Shown: positions 42,436-55,149, counted from the stretch's first letter. The stretch is 64,000 nt of DNA from Streptomyces humidus (GCF_014649655.1 NZ_BMTL01000008.1:235884-299883), one strand, 5' to 3'. Notes: generated by a model from the letters alone, not told the origin. Program-made: numbers and translations.

Positions 42436-43773
42436 GACTGGGTCGGCCGGACCGCCGTCGAGATCGCCGCCGCCGTACGCGCGAAGGAGGTCACGCCCCG
42501 CGAGGTGGTGGCCGAGCACCTCGCGCGGATCGAACGGCTGGACGGGCGCGTCGGGGCGTTCCGCGTGGTCCGCGCCGCGGCCGCGCTCGCCGAGGCCGAC
42601 GAGGTGACCGCCCGCGCCGATCTGGCCGAGCTGCCCCTGGCCGGGGTGCCGGTGGCGGTCAAGGACAACCTCGGGGTGCGGGGCGAGTCGACCCGCGTCG
42701 GCTCGGCGGCGACACCGGATGCGCCGGCCGGCGCCGACCATGTCACGGTGGCCCGGCTGCGGGCGGCCGGCGCGGTGGTCGTCGGTCTGACCAACGTGCC
42801 CGAGCTGTGCGTCTTCGGCACCACGGAGGGCGTCCACGGCACGGCCCGCAACCCGTGGGACGTCTCCCGCACGGCGGGCGGCTCCTCCGGCGGCAGCGCG
42901 GCCGCGGTCGCCGCCGGGATGACGCCGATCGCCCTCGGCAACGACGGCATGGGCTCCCTGCGCATCCCGGCCGCCAACTGCGGGCTGGTGACGATCAAGC
43001 CGGGCCACGGGGTCGTGCCGGCGGGGATAGGGGAGGGCGACTGGTTCGGCATGTCGGAGAACGGCCCGCTGGCGACGACCGTGGAGGACGCGCGGCTGAT
43101 GCTGTCGGTCCTGGCCGGCGCCGAGGTCACGGAGCAGGTGGAAGCCGGGGCGCTGAGGGTCGCCGTCTCGGTGCGCAGCCCGCTGGCGGGGGTCACCGTG
43201 AGCAGGCCGTACAGGGACGCGGCCCGGGAGGCCGCCGGGGTGCTCGTCCGGGCCGGCCATCACGTGGAGCGGGCCGAGCCGCCGTATCCGCTGTCGCTGA
43301 GCGTCACGTCGCTCGCGCACTGGACGGCGGGCACGGCCGTGGACGCCGAGGGCCTGGACGCCCGGCTGCTGACGCGGCGCACCCGGGTGCACGCGGCCGT
43401 CGGCCGACGCTTCCTGAAGGGAGTGCGCGGCGGTTCGGCGCGGGAGGAGCTGCGCCGGCGTCTGGAGCCGTTCTTCGCGCGGTACGACGTGCTGCTCACT
43501 CCGGCGCTGGCACGACGGTCGCCGAAGTCGGCGCCGTGGCACGAGCGGGGCTGGCTGCGCAACATCGCGGTGAACACGAACTACTCGCCGCTGACCCCGC
43601 CGTGGAACCTGACCGGCTGGCCGGCGATGACCGTCCCGTTCGGGACGCTGCCGTCCGGCGCTCCCACCGCGGTGCAGCTGGTGGGCCGGCCGGGATCCGA
43701 GGGCCGACTGCTGCGCGTGGCCGAGCAGATGGAGACCCTGCGTCCGTGGCGACGGACGGCGCCGCTGGACTGA
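42409..43773 (+). CDS. Amidase signature (AS) family hydrolase
   Basis: 454 aa from the first GTG (447 aa from the second at 42430). Ser-cisSer-Lys triad: Lys in GVPVAVKDNLGVRG, cisSer/Ser in TAGGSSGGSAAAVAAGM, with the oxyanion loop MGSLRIPAANCGLVTIKPG. Length and full catalytic signature indicate an active amidase of the GatA-like fold, but not GatA itself (no gatBC nearby). Substrate (nitrile-derived amides, acylamides or peptides) cannot be assigned. C-terminus has NLTGWPAMTVPFG, typical for the family. Confidence 0.9.
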   Translation: MTTRGAAVTDWVGRTAVEIAAAVRAKEVTPREVVAEHLARIERLDGRVGAFRVVRAAAALAEADEVTARADLAELPLAGVPVAVKDNLGVRGESTRVGSAATPDAPAGADHVTVARLRAAGAVVVGLTNVPELCVFGTTEGVHGTARNPWDVSRTAGGSSGGSAAAVAAGMTPIALGNDGMGSLRIPAANCGLVTIKPGHGVVPAGIGEGDWFGMSENGPLATTVEDARLMLSVLAGAEVTEQVEAGALRVAVSVRSPLAGVTVSRPYRDAAREAAGVLVRAGHHVERAEPPYPLSLSVTSLAHWTAGTAVDAEGLDARLLTRRTRVHAAVGRRFLKGVRGGSAREELRRRLEPFFARYDVLLTPALARRSPKSAPWHERGWLRNIAVNTNYSPLTPPWNLTGWPAMTVPFGTLPSGAPTAVQLVGRPGSEGRLLRVAEQMETLRPWRRTAPLD

Positions 43774-43900
43774 GCGGCAGCACCGCGGAGCCCGGACAGC
43801 CGGGAGGCGGGGCGGCCTGGAGTACCGGTGGGGTCCGGGGCGGGGAGGTGCGCGGGGCGCCGGGGCCCGAGCGGCGCGGAGATGGGAGAGGGCGGAGGGA

Positions 43901-43937
43901 CGCATGGGCGTGGACTGTGTGGGTGCACGCCCATGCG
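43901..43937. terminator. Convergent terminator hairpin after amidase / small peptide gene
   Basis: CGCATGGGCGTG (43901-43912) and CACGCCCATGCG (43926-43937) form a perfect 12-bp stem with a 13-base loop, 31 bases past the small gene stop. Confidence 0.72.
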
Positions 43938-43968
43938 GTCGGCGATCGCGAGGGATCCTGCGGGCGGT

Positions 43969-44142
43969 TCAGTCCACGCTGGGCAGGATGTGGGGCTCCG
44001 CGAGGTCGTCCTCGTAGCCCGCCAGGCGGATCGGGGCGGAGCGCGCCCACACGTCCAGGCTGCCGAGCTCGCCAGGTCGGCGGCCGGCGCGCTCCGTGCG
44101 TTCCTTGGGGCGCTGCTCGCGATTCGTCTTCTCCGGTGTCAC
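43969..44142 (-). CDS. Small 57-aa hypothetical protein
   Basis: 57 aa from GTG 44142, with a textbook AAGGAG eight bases upstream and a strong hairpin downstream, so it is very likely expressed. The first half is charged and Arg/Glu-rich (EKTNREQRPKERTERAGRRP); the second half LGSLDVWARSAPIRLAGYED then DLAEPHILPSVD is well-defined and acidic, resembling a leader plus core rather than a folded domain. I do not recognise a family; a RiPP-like precursor or small regulatory peptide is possible but no modifying enzyme lies next to it. Confidence 0.6.
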   Translation of the reverse strand: MTPEKTNREQRPKERTERAGRRPGELGSLDVWARSAPIRLAGYEDDLAEPHILPSVD

Positions 44143-44600
44143 CGCGCACTCCTTATGTGTCGGATCACCCTCGGGGCGTGCCGGCCACTCTGCGGTCCGG
44201 CGCTGGACGCTCCCTCGGGTCGGGCTGGAGTCGGTGGCGACACGGTTGCGCCGGTGACTCCCAGGAGAGCTGGCCGTGGTGAACCGGCTTGTCCCAGACG
44301 GACGATGGGTGTGGGTGGCACTCCGTCCTGCTGTCCGTCGGCTACAGCCTAACCAGATGAGCGGGGTGCCGCTCGATAGGGCTCGAAAATTTGGGGTAAC
44401 CATGGCGAGTCATCCGTATGTCTCCGCAGGTGAATTGAACCCTTTTCCACCCCGGTGCACCTCTTGGGTTCACTCGTCCGGCGTACGGCGGTGAACACCG
44501 GTGCCGATCCGGGCGCGTCGTTCAGGCCCCGTTCGCCGGATCGCAAGCAGGCCATGATCTGCTGATGTGCAGAACGGCTGACTCCCGGGAGGACTGACGC
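44143..44600. other. 458-bp intergenic region
   Basis: Between the leftward 57-aa gene and the rightward HD-like gene. AT-richer around 44390-44445 (AAAATTTGGGGTAACCATG), a probable promoter area. No gene, hairpin or repeat is convincing; the open frame to 44403 in front of the small gene has no family support. Confidence 0.5.
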
Positions 44601-45050
44601 ATGGAGCTGCGCAGCGTCGAGGAGCTGATGGACCTCCTGTACGCGTGCCGGGGCGTACGGGACGCCGCGCACGGCCCGGGTCCAGGAGCCGACCTGCACG
44701 ACCACGCGCTGCGCACGGCCGCGCTGCTGCGCCGCGGCCGGCCCGCGGACAAGGAGCTCCAGCTCGCCGGCCTGGTCCGCCCGGTGGGCCGGCTGCTGCG
44801 CCCCGCCGACCCGGCCGGCCGGGCGGAGCTCGCCGCCGACGCGGTACGGCCGCTGCTCGGGCCTCGGGTCGCCCGTCTCGTGCGGCTGCATCCCTGCCGT
44901 GCGCTGCCCGTCGACGACGACCTGCTCAGCCTGCGCCAGGCCGTCGAGGACGCTCTGACGACCGCCTTCGACGCCGGGGTCCTGGAGGACTGGCGCACCG
45001 TGCTGGAACTGGTAGCGGCACGCAACTCCCGTCTCAGGGCTGTTGATTGA
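44601..45050 (+). CDS. HD-like (MIOX/phosphonate-oxygenase-type) small protein
   Basis: 149 aa with GGGAGG upstream of ATG 44601. All-helical. MDLLYACRGVRDAAHGPG, DLHDHALRTAALLRRGRPAD, KELQLAGLVRPVGRLL and VARLVRLHPCRALPVDDD mimic the mixed-valent di-iron HD domain enzymes (myo-inositol oxygenase, PhnZ) with His/Asp at the expected helices. It is only about half the length of MIOX. 26 bases before the SDR gene, likely same transcript. The iron-oxygenase reading is inference. Confidence 0.55.
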   Translation: MELRSVEELMDLLYACRGVRDAAHGPGPGADLHDHALRTAALLRRGRPADKELQLAGLVRPVGRLLRPADPAGRAELAADAVRPLLGPRVARLVRLHPCRALPVDDDLLSLRQAVEDALTTAFDAGVLEDWRTVLELVAARNSRLRAVD

Positions 45051-45075
45051 CGTTCCGTCGTGAGACGGTTCGCCG

Positions 45076-45843
45076 ATGACGCCGTCGCACGGGAAGTACG
45101 GTCTGCGCGGGAGGGCCGCGATCGTCACCGGGGCCACCCGGGGCATCGGCCGGGCCGTGGCGCGGGCGCTCGCCGACGCCGGGGCGCACGTGTGCGTGAG
45201 CGCACGCGACCCGGACGACGTGCGGCGCACCGCCGCGGAACTCGACGGGGTGGGCCTGGCCGGAAGCGTCGTGGACCCCGGCCATGCCGAGGAACTCACC
45301 GGTCTGTGCCTGCGCGAGTTCGGCCGGCTGGACGTCCTGGTCAACAACGCGGCGACGAACCGGCCGTACGGCCCCCTCATGGACGCCGACCCGGCGCTCT
45401 GGCGGGAGGCGTTCGCCGTGAACGTCGAGGCGCCGCTGCGGCTGGTGCAGTGCGCGTGGCGCGGCTGGATGCGCGAACACGGCGGGACGGTGGTCAACAT
45501 CTGCACCGAGGGCGCCGCGCACACCGGTCCCGGCGTCGGGGCGTACGGCACCAGCAAGGCCGCGCTGCTCCACCTCACCCAGCAGCTGGCCGGAGAGCTG
45601 GGGCCGGGCGTCCGGGTCAACTCGGTCTCCCCCGGCCTCGTCCGCACCGAGATGGCACGGTTCGTGTGGGAGCCGGGAGAGCGGGAGACCGCGGCCGGCC
45701 TGCCGCTGGCCCGCATCGGGGAGCCCGAGGACGTGGCGAGGGCGGTGCTGTGGCTGGCGTCGGACGCGGCGGAGTGGATCACGGGCGCGGATCTGCTGGT
45801 GGACGGCGGTACGCGGGTGCGAAGAGCCCGCGTGCCGCCGTGA
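45076..45843 (+). CDS. SDR family oxidoreductase
   Basis: 255 aa. Classical SDR with all motifs: AAIVTGATRGIGRAVARALA (TGxxxGxG), LDVLVNNAATNRPYGPL, VVNICTEGAAHTGPGVGAYG followed by TSKAALLHL (Ser-Tyr-x3-Lys; the Tyr is in GAYGTSK) and VNSVSPGLVRTEMAR, closing with ITGADLLVDGG. NAD(P)-dependent reductase of unknown substrate; closest in style to 3-oxoacyl-ACP reductases/FabG-like and carveol-type SDRs. Follows the HD-like gene by 26 bases. Confidence 0.88.
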   Translation: MTPSHGKYGLRGRAAIVTGATRGIGRAVARALADAGAHVCVSARDPDDVRRTAAELDGVGLAGSVVDPGHAEELTGLCLREFGRLDVLVNNAATNRPYGPLMDADPALWREAFAVNVEAPLRLVQCAWRGWMREHGGTVVNICTEGAAHTGPGVGAYGTSKAALLHLTQQLAGELGPGVRVNSVSPGLVRTEMARFVWEPGERETAAGLPLARIGEPEDVARAVLWLASDAAEWITGADLLVDGGTRVRRARVPP

Positions 45844-45915
45844 CGCGGGTGGCGCGCCGGGGCAGGCCGGTCGCGCCTTCCGCGCCTTCCGCGCCTCCTC
45901 GAGCGACCGGTGTCG

Positions 45916-47424
45916 CTACCACTTGCCCGGCGCGTAGTCCTTCAGGAAGACCCCGTACACGTCCTCGCCCGCCTCGCCCCGCACGACCGGGTCGTAGACA
46001 CGGGCCGCCCCGTCGACGAGGTCGAGCGGCGCGTGGAAACCCTCCTCCGCGAGCCGCAGCTTGTCGAAGTGCGGGCGCTCGTCGGTGATCCAGCCGGTGT
46101 CGACCGAGGTCATCAGGATGCCGTCGGCCTGGAACATCTCCTGGGCGCTGGTCCGCGTCACCATGTTCATCGCCGCCTTGGCGGCGTTCGTGTTCGGGTG
46201 GCCTGCGCCCTTGTAGCCGCGTCCGAAGACGCCCTCCATCGCCGAGACGTTGACGACGTACGCGCGCCCGCTCGTCGCCTTCCTCGCGGCGTCGGCCATG
46301 GCCGGGCGGAGCTTGCTGATCAGGATGAACGGCGCCGTGTAGTTGCACAGCTGGGTCTCCAGCAGCTCCACCGGGGAGATCTGCTCGATGGTCTGCACCC
46401 AGGTGTTGGTGTCGACGACGTCGGGGACCAGGCCGCCCGCGTCGATCGCGGTGCCGTCGAGGTGCCGGGCCACGCTGGCGTTCCCCGCGACCAGCGCGAG
46501 GTCGGCGACCTGCTGGGCGTCCATGCCGCTGATGCCGACCGGCAGCGCGGCCAGACCGTCCACCGCGCCGGAGCCGAAGGCGCCGATGACGTGGTGCGCG
46601 GGAAGCTCACCGGCGGGCAGCGGGGCGCTCTCGCCGTCGACCAGGGCGGCGTAGGCGGCGGGCAGACGGCGCACGGTCTGCGTGGCGTTGTTGACGAGGA
46701 TGTCGAGCGGACCGGCCTCGGCGACCCGGTCGGCGAGGGCCACGGCCTGCGCCGGGTCGCGCAGGTCGATGCCGACGACCTCCAGCCGGTGGATCCAGTC
46801 GGCGGAGTCGTCCATGGCCTTGAAGCGGCGGATGGCGTCCTTGGGGAAGCGCGTGGTGATCGTCGTGTGCGCGCCGTCGCGCAGGAGCCGCAGCGCGATG
46901 TACATGCCGATCTTGGCGCGGCCGCCGGTGAGCAGCGCGCGCTTTCCTGTGAGGTCGGCGCGGGCGTCGCGGCGGGAGCGGTTCAGCTCGGCGCAGGCCG
47001 GACAGAGCTGGTGGTAGAAGTAGTCGACCTCGACGTACCTGGTCTTGCAGGTGTAGCAGGAGCGCGGTCGCTGGAGTATCCCGGCGATCCTGCCCTCCTC
47101 CGTCACGGACGACGGCAGGATGCCCTCGGTCTCGTCGTCGATGCGCTGGGCGGAGCCGGTGGCGGTGGCCTCGGTGACCGCCTTGTCGTGGGCGGTCTTG
47201 GCGGCCCGGCGCTCCTGCCTGCGGCGCTGCTTCACCGTGCGGTAGACGCCGGCGGTGGCCCTGCGCACGGCGATCGCGTCGGGGTGGTCGACGTCCAGCG
47301 CGTCGAGCTCCTCCAGCACGGCGAGGCACACCGCGAGCCGCTCCGGATCGATGCCGGGCCCGTACACGACCTCGTCCACGACGTCGTCCGCGATCGCCGC
47401 CGAGCCGTCCTCTGTCACCGTCAT
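45916..47424 (-). CDS. Large SDR-domain protein with zinc ribbon and altered catalytic Tyr
   Basis: 502 aa. N-terminal 150 residues are helical and charged, followed by a CYTCKTRY...CPAC zinc ribbon (about residues 122-142). The SDR domain then has KRALLTGGRAKIGMYIALRL (glycine-rich loop), LDILVNNATQT, NVSAMEGVFGRG and HPNTNAAKAAMNMV: where classical SDRs have Tyr-x3-Lys this has Asn-x3-Lys (TNAAK), so ordinary SDR catalysis is doubtful. Ends with ILMTSVDTGWITDE. Actinobacterial homologues are recognised only as 'SDR family'; function unknown. Confidence 0.75.
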   Translation of the reverse strand: MTVTEDGSAAIADDVVDEVVYGPGIDPERLAVCLAVLEELDALDVDHPDAIAVRRATAGVYRTVKQRRRQERRAAKTAHDKAVTEATATGSAQRIDDETEGILPSSVTEEGRIAGILQRPRSCYTCKTRYVEVDYFYHQLCPACAELNRSRRDARADLTGKRALLTGGRAKIGMYIALRLLRDGAHTTITTRFPKDAIRRFKAMDDSADWIHRLEVVGIDLRDPAQAVALADRVAEAGPLDILVNNATQTVRRLPAAYAALVDGESAPLPAGELPAHHVIGAFGSGAVDGLAALPVGISGMDAQQVADLALVAGNASVARHLDGTAIDAGGLVPDVVDTNTWVQTIEQISPVELLETQLCNYTAPFILISKLRPAMADAARKATSGRAYVVNVSAMEGVFGRGYKGAGHPNTNAAKAAMNMVTRTSAQEMFQADGILMTSVDTGWITDERPHFDKLRLAEEGFHAPLDLVDGAARVYDPVVRGEAGEDVYGVFLKDYAPGKW

Positions 47425-47528
47425 CGCGCTGCCGCTTCCCTGCTCACGTGTGCGGCGCTCCGACCGCGCCCGCCCTACGAACGGGGAATTTTACGGAGCG
47501 CCGGGCCGCTCCTCCAAACCCGTTCGCG

Positions 47529-48869
47529 TCAAGAGCCGCAGGCCGTGATGAGCGTCTCCACCTCGGCGGTCAGCGCGGCCGCGAACCGGTCGAGGTCGGG
47601 GACGGCCTCGGCGTCGGCGACCAGCCCGTAGTGGACCTGCCCGCGATAGGTCGAGACGGCGACCGCCAGGGCCTGGCCGCGGGCGAGGGGGGCGTACGGG
47701 AAGACCTCGGTGACCGCGTTCCCGCCGAGCTTGAGGCCGAAGCCGGGCAGCGGGACGCTGGTGACGAGGATGTCGAACCAGAGCCGGGCGGCCTGGGCGG
47801 CCAGGGGCCCGCCGAGACGGTGGCCGAGCGCCGGGACGTGGTCGGCGAGCAGGGCGACCGCGCCGGCGCCGCGGCCGGGTCCCGCGTCCTTGTTGCGGTC
47901 CATGGCGGTGCGGCAGTGGGCGAGCCGGCCGAGCGGGTCCGGGTCGTCGACCGGAAGCCGCAGCATGTACCCGGAGAGCCGGTTGCCCTGAGGGTGAGCG
48001 GAACGCGGGCGCCGCTGCGAGACGGGGATCAGCGCGCGGGGCCGCACGCCCGCGCTGCCGTCGCCGCGCTCGTCGAGCCAGCGGCGCAGGGCCCCCGCCA
48101 CGACCGCGATCAGGACGTCGTTGACGGTGCCGCCGGCGACCTTGCGGACCCGGTGGACGTCGTCGAGGTCGATGACGACGCCTGCGGTGCGGCGGGTGCC
48201 GGTGGACACGGCGGTGAGCGCGGCGCTGGAACGGACGCCCAGGCCCGACACGGCGACCGACGCGCCGATGTCGAGGGCGCGGCCCACCTCGGAGACCGCC
48301 CCGCGCAGCAGGCCGGGGAGCCTGCGCACATCGGGGAGGCGCGACGCGGCGGGCTGCGCGGGCCGGGGCCGCCTCGGAGGCAGGTCCATGGGGTCCAGGA
48401 CCGCCGCCGCCAGGGTCAGCGCCCGCAGTCCGTCGGCGAGGGCGTGGTGGAACTTGAAGAGGACGGCGAAGGACATGCCGTCCTCGCCGGGCAGCACGTG
48501 CGCCTCCCACGGCGGGCGGCCGCGCTCCAGAGGCCGTTCCATGAGCCGGCCGGCCTCGGCCTGGAAGTCGGCGGCGCGGTCGTGCAGGCGGACGTGGTGC
48601 CGGGGGTCGAAGTCCGGGTCCGGCTCGCGCACCGCGCCGCCGAAGGCGAGTGGCTGCCACACGTCCCGGATCCGCATGCGCAGGCCGGGGACGGCGGCCG
48701 CCCGGGCGGCGAGCAGATCGGCCGCGTGGGCGGCCGCGGCGGGCGACCCGGCCGAGAAGACCCCGAGCGCGCCGAGGTGCATGGGGTGGTCGGTGGACTC
48801 GATGTTCCAGAACGCCAGGTCCAGCGGTGCCAGCAGATCATCAGCAGTCAAGGGCTCGCCTCGCGTCAC
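47529..48869 (-). CDS. Wax ester synthase / diacylglycerol acyltransferase (WS/DGAT)
   Basis: 446 aa. Opens LTADDLLAPLDLAFWNIEST as in the family; the active-site HHxxxDG is intact as FKFHHALADGLRALTL near residue 135; other conserved parts are PPWEAHVLPGEDG, GTVNDVLIAVVAGALRRWLD, GNRLSGYMLRLPVDDPDP and LVTSVPLPGFGLKLGGNAV. Makes triacylglycerol (storage lipid) from diacylglycerol and acyl-CoA. S. coelicolor SCO0958 is the best known member and is located similarly. The GTG at 48869 has only a weak RBS; a later TTG is possible. A 7-bp inverted repeat lies just upstream. Confidence 0.88.
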   Translation of the reverse strand: MTRGEPLTADDLLAPLDLAFWNIESTDHPMHLGALGVFSAGSPAAAAHAADLLAARAAAVPGLRMRIRDVWQPLAFGGAVREPDPDFDPRHHVRLHDRAADFQAEAGRLMERPLERGRPPWEAHVLPGEDGMSFAVLFKFHHALADGLRALTLAAAVLDPMDLPPRRPRPAQPAASRLPDVRRLPGLLRGAVSEVGRALDIGASVAVSGLGVRSSAALTAVSTGTRRTAGVVIDLDDVHRVRKVAGGTVNDVLIAVVAGALRRWLDERGDGSAGVRPRALIPVSQRRPRSAHPQGNRLSGYMLRLPVDDPDPLGRLAHCRTAMDRNKDAGPGRGAGAVALLADHVPALGHRLGGPLAAQAARLWFDILVTSVPLPGFGLKLGGNAVTEVFPYAPLARGQALAVAVSTYRGQVHYGLVADAEAVPDLDRFAAALTAEVETLITACGS

Positions 48870-48874
48870 GATGG

Positions 48875-48900
48875 GGTGAGAAGGCAGTCAACCTCTCACC
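48875..48900. promoter_or_regulatory. Inverted repeat in the WS/DGAT leader
   Basis: GGTGAGA (48875-48881) and TCTCACC (48894-48900), 12-base spacer, immediately upstream of the GTG at 48869. Could be an operator or a leader stem. Confidence 0.4.
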
Positions 48901-49022
48901 ACCGATTACGGTCAAGTACGATCGTGCTACGCACAGTTAACATCGGATTAAGTCCGTGTCTCACGGCGTCCCACGACCCGTACCGCCGCCCGCCGCCCGC
49001 CGACGGCCCTCCGCCCGGGCGC

Positions 49023-50243
49023 CTACGTGACCCGCTGGCCCTTCCCCAGGGCGATCACGCCGGCCTTCGAGACGGTGTACAGCTCCGCGTCGCGCTCCGG
49101 GTTCACCCCGATGGTCGCCCCCGGAGGGACCTCGACGTTCTTGTCCAGGACCGCCCCGCGGACCACCGCACCCCGCCCGATGTGCACGTTGTCGTGCAGG
49201 ATCGAGCCCTGGACCACCGCGCCGGGGTCGACCACGACGCCGGGAGACAGGACCGAACGGGTGACCTGTCCGCGGATCAGGCACCCCGCGCTGATGATCG
49301 ACTCGCCGGCGATGCCGCCCGCGTTGAAACGCGCAGGGGACAACTGGCCCGAGTGGGTGTAGATCGGCCAGGTGCGGTTGTAGAGGTTGAACGCGGGCCG
49401 CTCGGCGATCAGGTCCATATGGGCGTCGTAATAGGCGTCGAGCGTGCCGACGTCGCGCCAGTAGCCCTGGTCGCGGCTGGTCTCCCCCGGCACGTGGTTG
49501 TCGTGGAAGTCGTACAGGCCGGCCTCGCCGCGCTCGGTGAGCTGGGGCAGGATCGAGCCGCCCATGTCGTGCACGGACCGTTCGTCCTCGGAGTCGCGCT
49601 GGAGGGCCTCGATGAGCGCCTTCGTCGTGAAGATGTAGTTGCCCATCGACGCGAACACGGACTCCGGGTCGTCCACCAGTCCCGGCGGGTCGGCGGGCTT
49701 CTCCAGGAACCGCTCGACCGTCTGGCCGTCCGAGCCGGGAGTGATCACCCCGAAGGCGGAGGACTCGCCGCGCGGCACCCGGATGCCGGCGACGGTCACG
49801 CCCGCGCCGCTGTCGATGTGCTGCTCCAGCATCTGGCGCGGGTCCATGCGGTAGACGTGGTCCGCGCCGAAGACCGCCACGTACTCCGGCCGTTCGTCGT
49901 AGATGAGGTTCAGCGACTGCAGGATGGCGTCGGCGCTGCCGAGGTACCAGCGCGGGCCGAGCCGCTGCTGGGCCGGGACCGGCGTCACGTAGTTGCCGAG
50001 GAGGCTCGACATCCGCCAGGTGGTGGTGATGTGCCGGTCCAGCGAGTGCGACTTGTACTGCGTCAGCACGCAGATGCGCAGGATGTCCGCGTTGACGAGA
50101 TTGGACAGCACGAAGTCCACGAGACGGTACGTGCCGCCGAAGGTGACCGCCGGTTTGGCACGGTCCGCGGTCAACGGCATCAGCCGCTTGCCTTCACCGC
50201 CCGCCAGCACGATCCCGAGCACCGAAGGCCCACCACGACGCAT
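49023..50243 (-). CDS. glgC: Glucose-1-phosphate adenylyltransferase GlgC
   Basis: 406 aa from ATG 50243 (GGGTGAGGGGAGCGG RBS). Makes ADP-glucose for glycogen/maltose-1-phosphate synthesis. Signature [20 protein letters not shown] with [14 protein letters not shown] at the N-terminus, catalytic [18 protein letters not shown], and left-handed beta-helix C-terminus ([20 protein letters not shown]). 53 bases downstream of glgA, both leftward, so probably one transcript. Confidence 0.95.
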   Translation of the reverse strand: MRRGGPSVLGIVLAGGEGKRLMPLTADRAKPAVTFGGTYRLVDFVLSNLVNADILRICVLTQYKSHSLDRHITTTWRMSSLLGNYVTPVPAQQRLGPRWYLGSADAILQSLNLIYDERPEYVAVFGADHVYRMDPRQMLEQHIDSGAGVTVAGIRVPRGESSAFGVITPGSDGQTVERFLEKPADPPGLVDDPESVFASMGNYIFTTKALIEALQRDSEDERSVHDMGGSILPQLTERGEAGLYDFHDNHVPGETSRDQGYWRDVGTLDAYYDAHMDLIAERPAFNLYNRTWPIYTHSGQLSPARFNAGGIAGESIISAGCLIRGQVTRSVLSPGVVVDPGAVVQGSILHDNVHIGRGAVVRGAVLDKNVEVPPGATIGVNPERDAELYTVSKAGVIALGKGQRVT

Positions 50244-50296
50244 GGCCGCTCCCCTCACCCTGGTTGATACCCATGGCTGCCCCGGCGTGGGGCTGT

Positions 50297-51457
50297 CTAC
50301 GCCTGTTCGAGGATCTCCTCGTACAGTCCGACCGTACGCCGGGCCACCGCGTCCCAGCCGAACTCGCCGACCGCCCGGCTCCGCCCCGCCTCCCCCATGC
50401 GACGCGCGGTCGCCGGATCGCCGAGGATCTCGTCGAGCGCGCGCGTGAGGCCCGCCTCGAAGGCGTCGCCCTCGTCGTCCAGGGGGACGAGCGTGCCGGT
50501 GACGCCGTCCTCGACGACCTCCGGGATCCCGCCGACCCGGGAGGCCACCACGGGCGTGCCGCAGGCCATCGCCTCCAGGTTGACGATGCCGAGGGGCTCG
50601 TACACGGAGGGGCACACGAACACGGCCGCGTGCGTGAGGAGCTGGATCACCTCGGGGCGCGGCAGCATCCTGGGGATCCAGTGCACGCCGTCCCTGGCAC
50701 GGCTCAGCCGGCCGAAGAGGTCCCGGAACTCCTGGTCGATCTCGGGGGTGTCGGGCGCGCCGGCGCAGAGCACGACCTGCGCCGCCGGGTCGATGCCCTG
50801 GACGGCGCGCAGCAGATGCGGCACGCCCTTCTGGCGGGTGATCCGCCCGACGAACAGCACGAACGGGCGATCCGGGTCGAGACCGATCCGGGCGAGGGCG
50901 TCGGTGCCGTGGTCGGGGCGGTAGAGCGCGGTGTCGATGCCGTTGTGCACGACGTGCACCCGGTCCGGGGCGAGCGAGGGATAGCAGGCGAGGATGTCGT
51001 CGCGCATCGCGCCGGAGACGGCGATCACCGCGTCGGCGGCCTCCAGGGCGGTCCGCTCGGCCCAGCTCGACAGGGCGTAGCCGCCGCCGAGCTGCTCGGC
51101 CTTCCACGGCCGCAGCGGCTCCAGCGAGTGCGCGGTCACCACGTGCGGAACGCCGTACAGCTCCTTGGCGAGGTGGCCGGCGAGGTTGGCGTACCAGGTG
51201 TGCGAGTGGACCAGCTCGCGGCCTTCGAGGGCGGCCGCCATGGCCAGGTCCACGGAGAAGGTGCGCAGCGCGTCGTTGGCCCCGTCCAGCGCCGACCAGG
51301 GACGGTGGCGCTGTACGCCGTCGGTGCGGCCCTCGCCCCAGCAGTGCACCTCGACGTCGACCAGCCGCCGCAGCTCGCGGGCCAGGAACTCGACGTGGAC
51401 GCCGGCGCCGCCGTACACGTCCGGGGGGAACTCCCGGGTCAGCAGTCCCACTCGCAC
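50297..51457 (-). CDS. glgA: GT4 glycogen synthase / alpha-maltose-1-phosphate synthase (GlgA/GlgM)
   Basis: 386 aa from GTG 51457. GT-B fold: [40 protein letters not shown], then the donor site [40 protein letters not shown] (ExxxxxE motif). This short actinobacterial type is annotated glgA but its mycobacterial counterpart GlgM makes maltose-1-phosphate from ADP-glucose, so the true role here may be GlgM. Next to glgC, which supplies the ADP-glucose. Confidence 0.92.
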   Translation of the reverse strand: MRVGLLTREFPPDVYGGAGVHVEFLARELRRLVDVEVHCWGEGRTDGVQRHRPWSALDGANDALRTFSVDLAMAAALEGRELVHSHTWYANLAGHLAKELYGVPHVVTAHSLEPLRPWKAEQLGGGYALSSWAERTALEAADAVIAVSGAMRDDILACYPSLAPDRVHVVHNGIDTALYRPDHGTDALARIGLDPDRPFVLFVGRITRQKGVPHLLRAVQGIDPAAQVVLCAGAPDTPEIDQEFRDLFGRLSRARDGVHWIPRMLPRPEVIQLLTHAAVFVCPSVYEPLGIVNLEAMACGTPVVASRVGGIPEVVEDGVTGTLVPLDDEGDAFEAGLTRALDEILGDPATARRMGEAGRSRAVGEFGWDAVARRTVGLYEEILEQA

Positions 51458-51495
51458 CCGTAACCCCCATCTTCGCGATCTGTTCCCTTTCATGG

Positions 51496-52320
51496 TCACC
51501 CAGACGGGGCGCATGGGGAAGAGCAAGGGGGTCGTGTGAAGCAACAGTCGCCGCACAGACCTCCGCCGGGCACCCGGTAGTAAAGACAGCAGCTGCGCCG
51601 GCGGAAGGCCGCCCCGGTGAAGGCGCCGGCGCCCGCGAGGCCGGGGTGGGCGAACAGCTCGGCGGTGAGGGCACGCGCGCGGGCGGCGGCATCGGGACGG
51701 CCGTGGGCACGGGCCCACTGCTCCAGCAGCCGGGCGGTCGCCGCCAGGGCTGATCCGGCGTTGCCCCGCAGCAGGCCCGCCGCGACCCGGTGACGGGCCC
51801 GCAGAGCCGCGGACAGGGGTTCCAGGTGGTCTTCGACGACCATCCGGGCGACGGTCGCCGCGTCCCCCGGCCGGGGCCGCACCCGCGTCAGCCACAGGTC
51901 GTCCGGGGCGGACCCGGCAGGGTCCCAGCGCAGCAGCTCGGGGGCGAGGTCGGGGACGCACCCGTACAGCACCGCGCAGCCCAGCGTGACGGACCACAGC
52001 CGGGCCGCCAGACCCTGCTGGGCGACCGAGGCGCCGATCCGGTCCTCCGGGGCGCGCAGGGCCGAGGCGACCGTGCGGACCCGGAACGTCAGCGGATCCC
52101 CGTGGGCCCCCGGCGGCGCGCCGCCGGCGGGGTCCCGGTAGACCCGCGCGAGGGTCGGCAGCTCTGGGGCCGGGCCTGCCGTGCCGTCCGCGGGGGTGTG
52201 CAGGGCGAAGAAGCCGCCGAGCGGACGGAGCGCGGCGAGACCGGCGTCGAGATTCACGGAGTCCAGTAGTACCAAGGAGACGTCGGGGTCGGTGATCAGG
52301 GGCATCCCCGGCCCCGTCAC
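51496..52320 (-). CDS. FhuF-like (2Fe-2S) ferric siderophore reductase
   Basis: 274 aa. No membrane segments. The C-terminus has the FhuF-type cluster site [20 protein letters not shown] (Cys-Cys-x10-Cys-x2-Cys) used to bind the unusual 2Fe-2S cluster. Upstream region rich in Ala/Arg/Leu helices ([20 protein letters not shown]). FhuF-like proteins reduce ferric siderophores to release iron. Start GTG 52320 or ATG 52305. Upstream of glgA but with no functional link. Confidence 0.75.
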   Translation of the reverse strand: MTGPGMPLITDPDVSLVLLDSVNLDAGLAALRPLGGFFALHTPADGTAGPAPELPTLARVYRDPAGGAPPGAHGDPLTFRVRTVASALRAPEDRIGASVAQQGLAARLWSVTLGCAVLYGCVPDLAPELLRWDPAGSAPDDLWLTRVRPRPGDAATVARMVVEDHLEPLSAALRARHRVAAGLLRGNAGSALAATARLLEQWARAHGRPDAAARARALTAELFAHPGLAGAGAFTGAAFRRRSCCLYYRVPGGGLCGDCCFTRPPCSSPCAPSG

Positions 52321-52487
52321 CCGCCTGGGGGAGGACTGCGGGCCCGTCGTACTCCATCGGCAGTAGGACTCATTGGGTGCTCAGGGACGACGACGGGAAC
52401 AGATCGACAGGGCATCGTGTTGGTCATGGATGACGACTGTTCGCCGCGCCGGGCCGGGTGCCCCCGCCTCACGCAGAGGAGCGGCTC

Positions 52488-55149
<2,662 letters not shown>

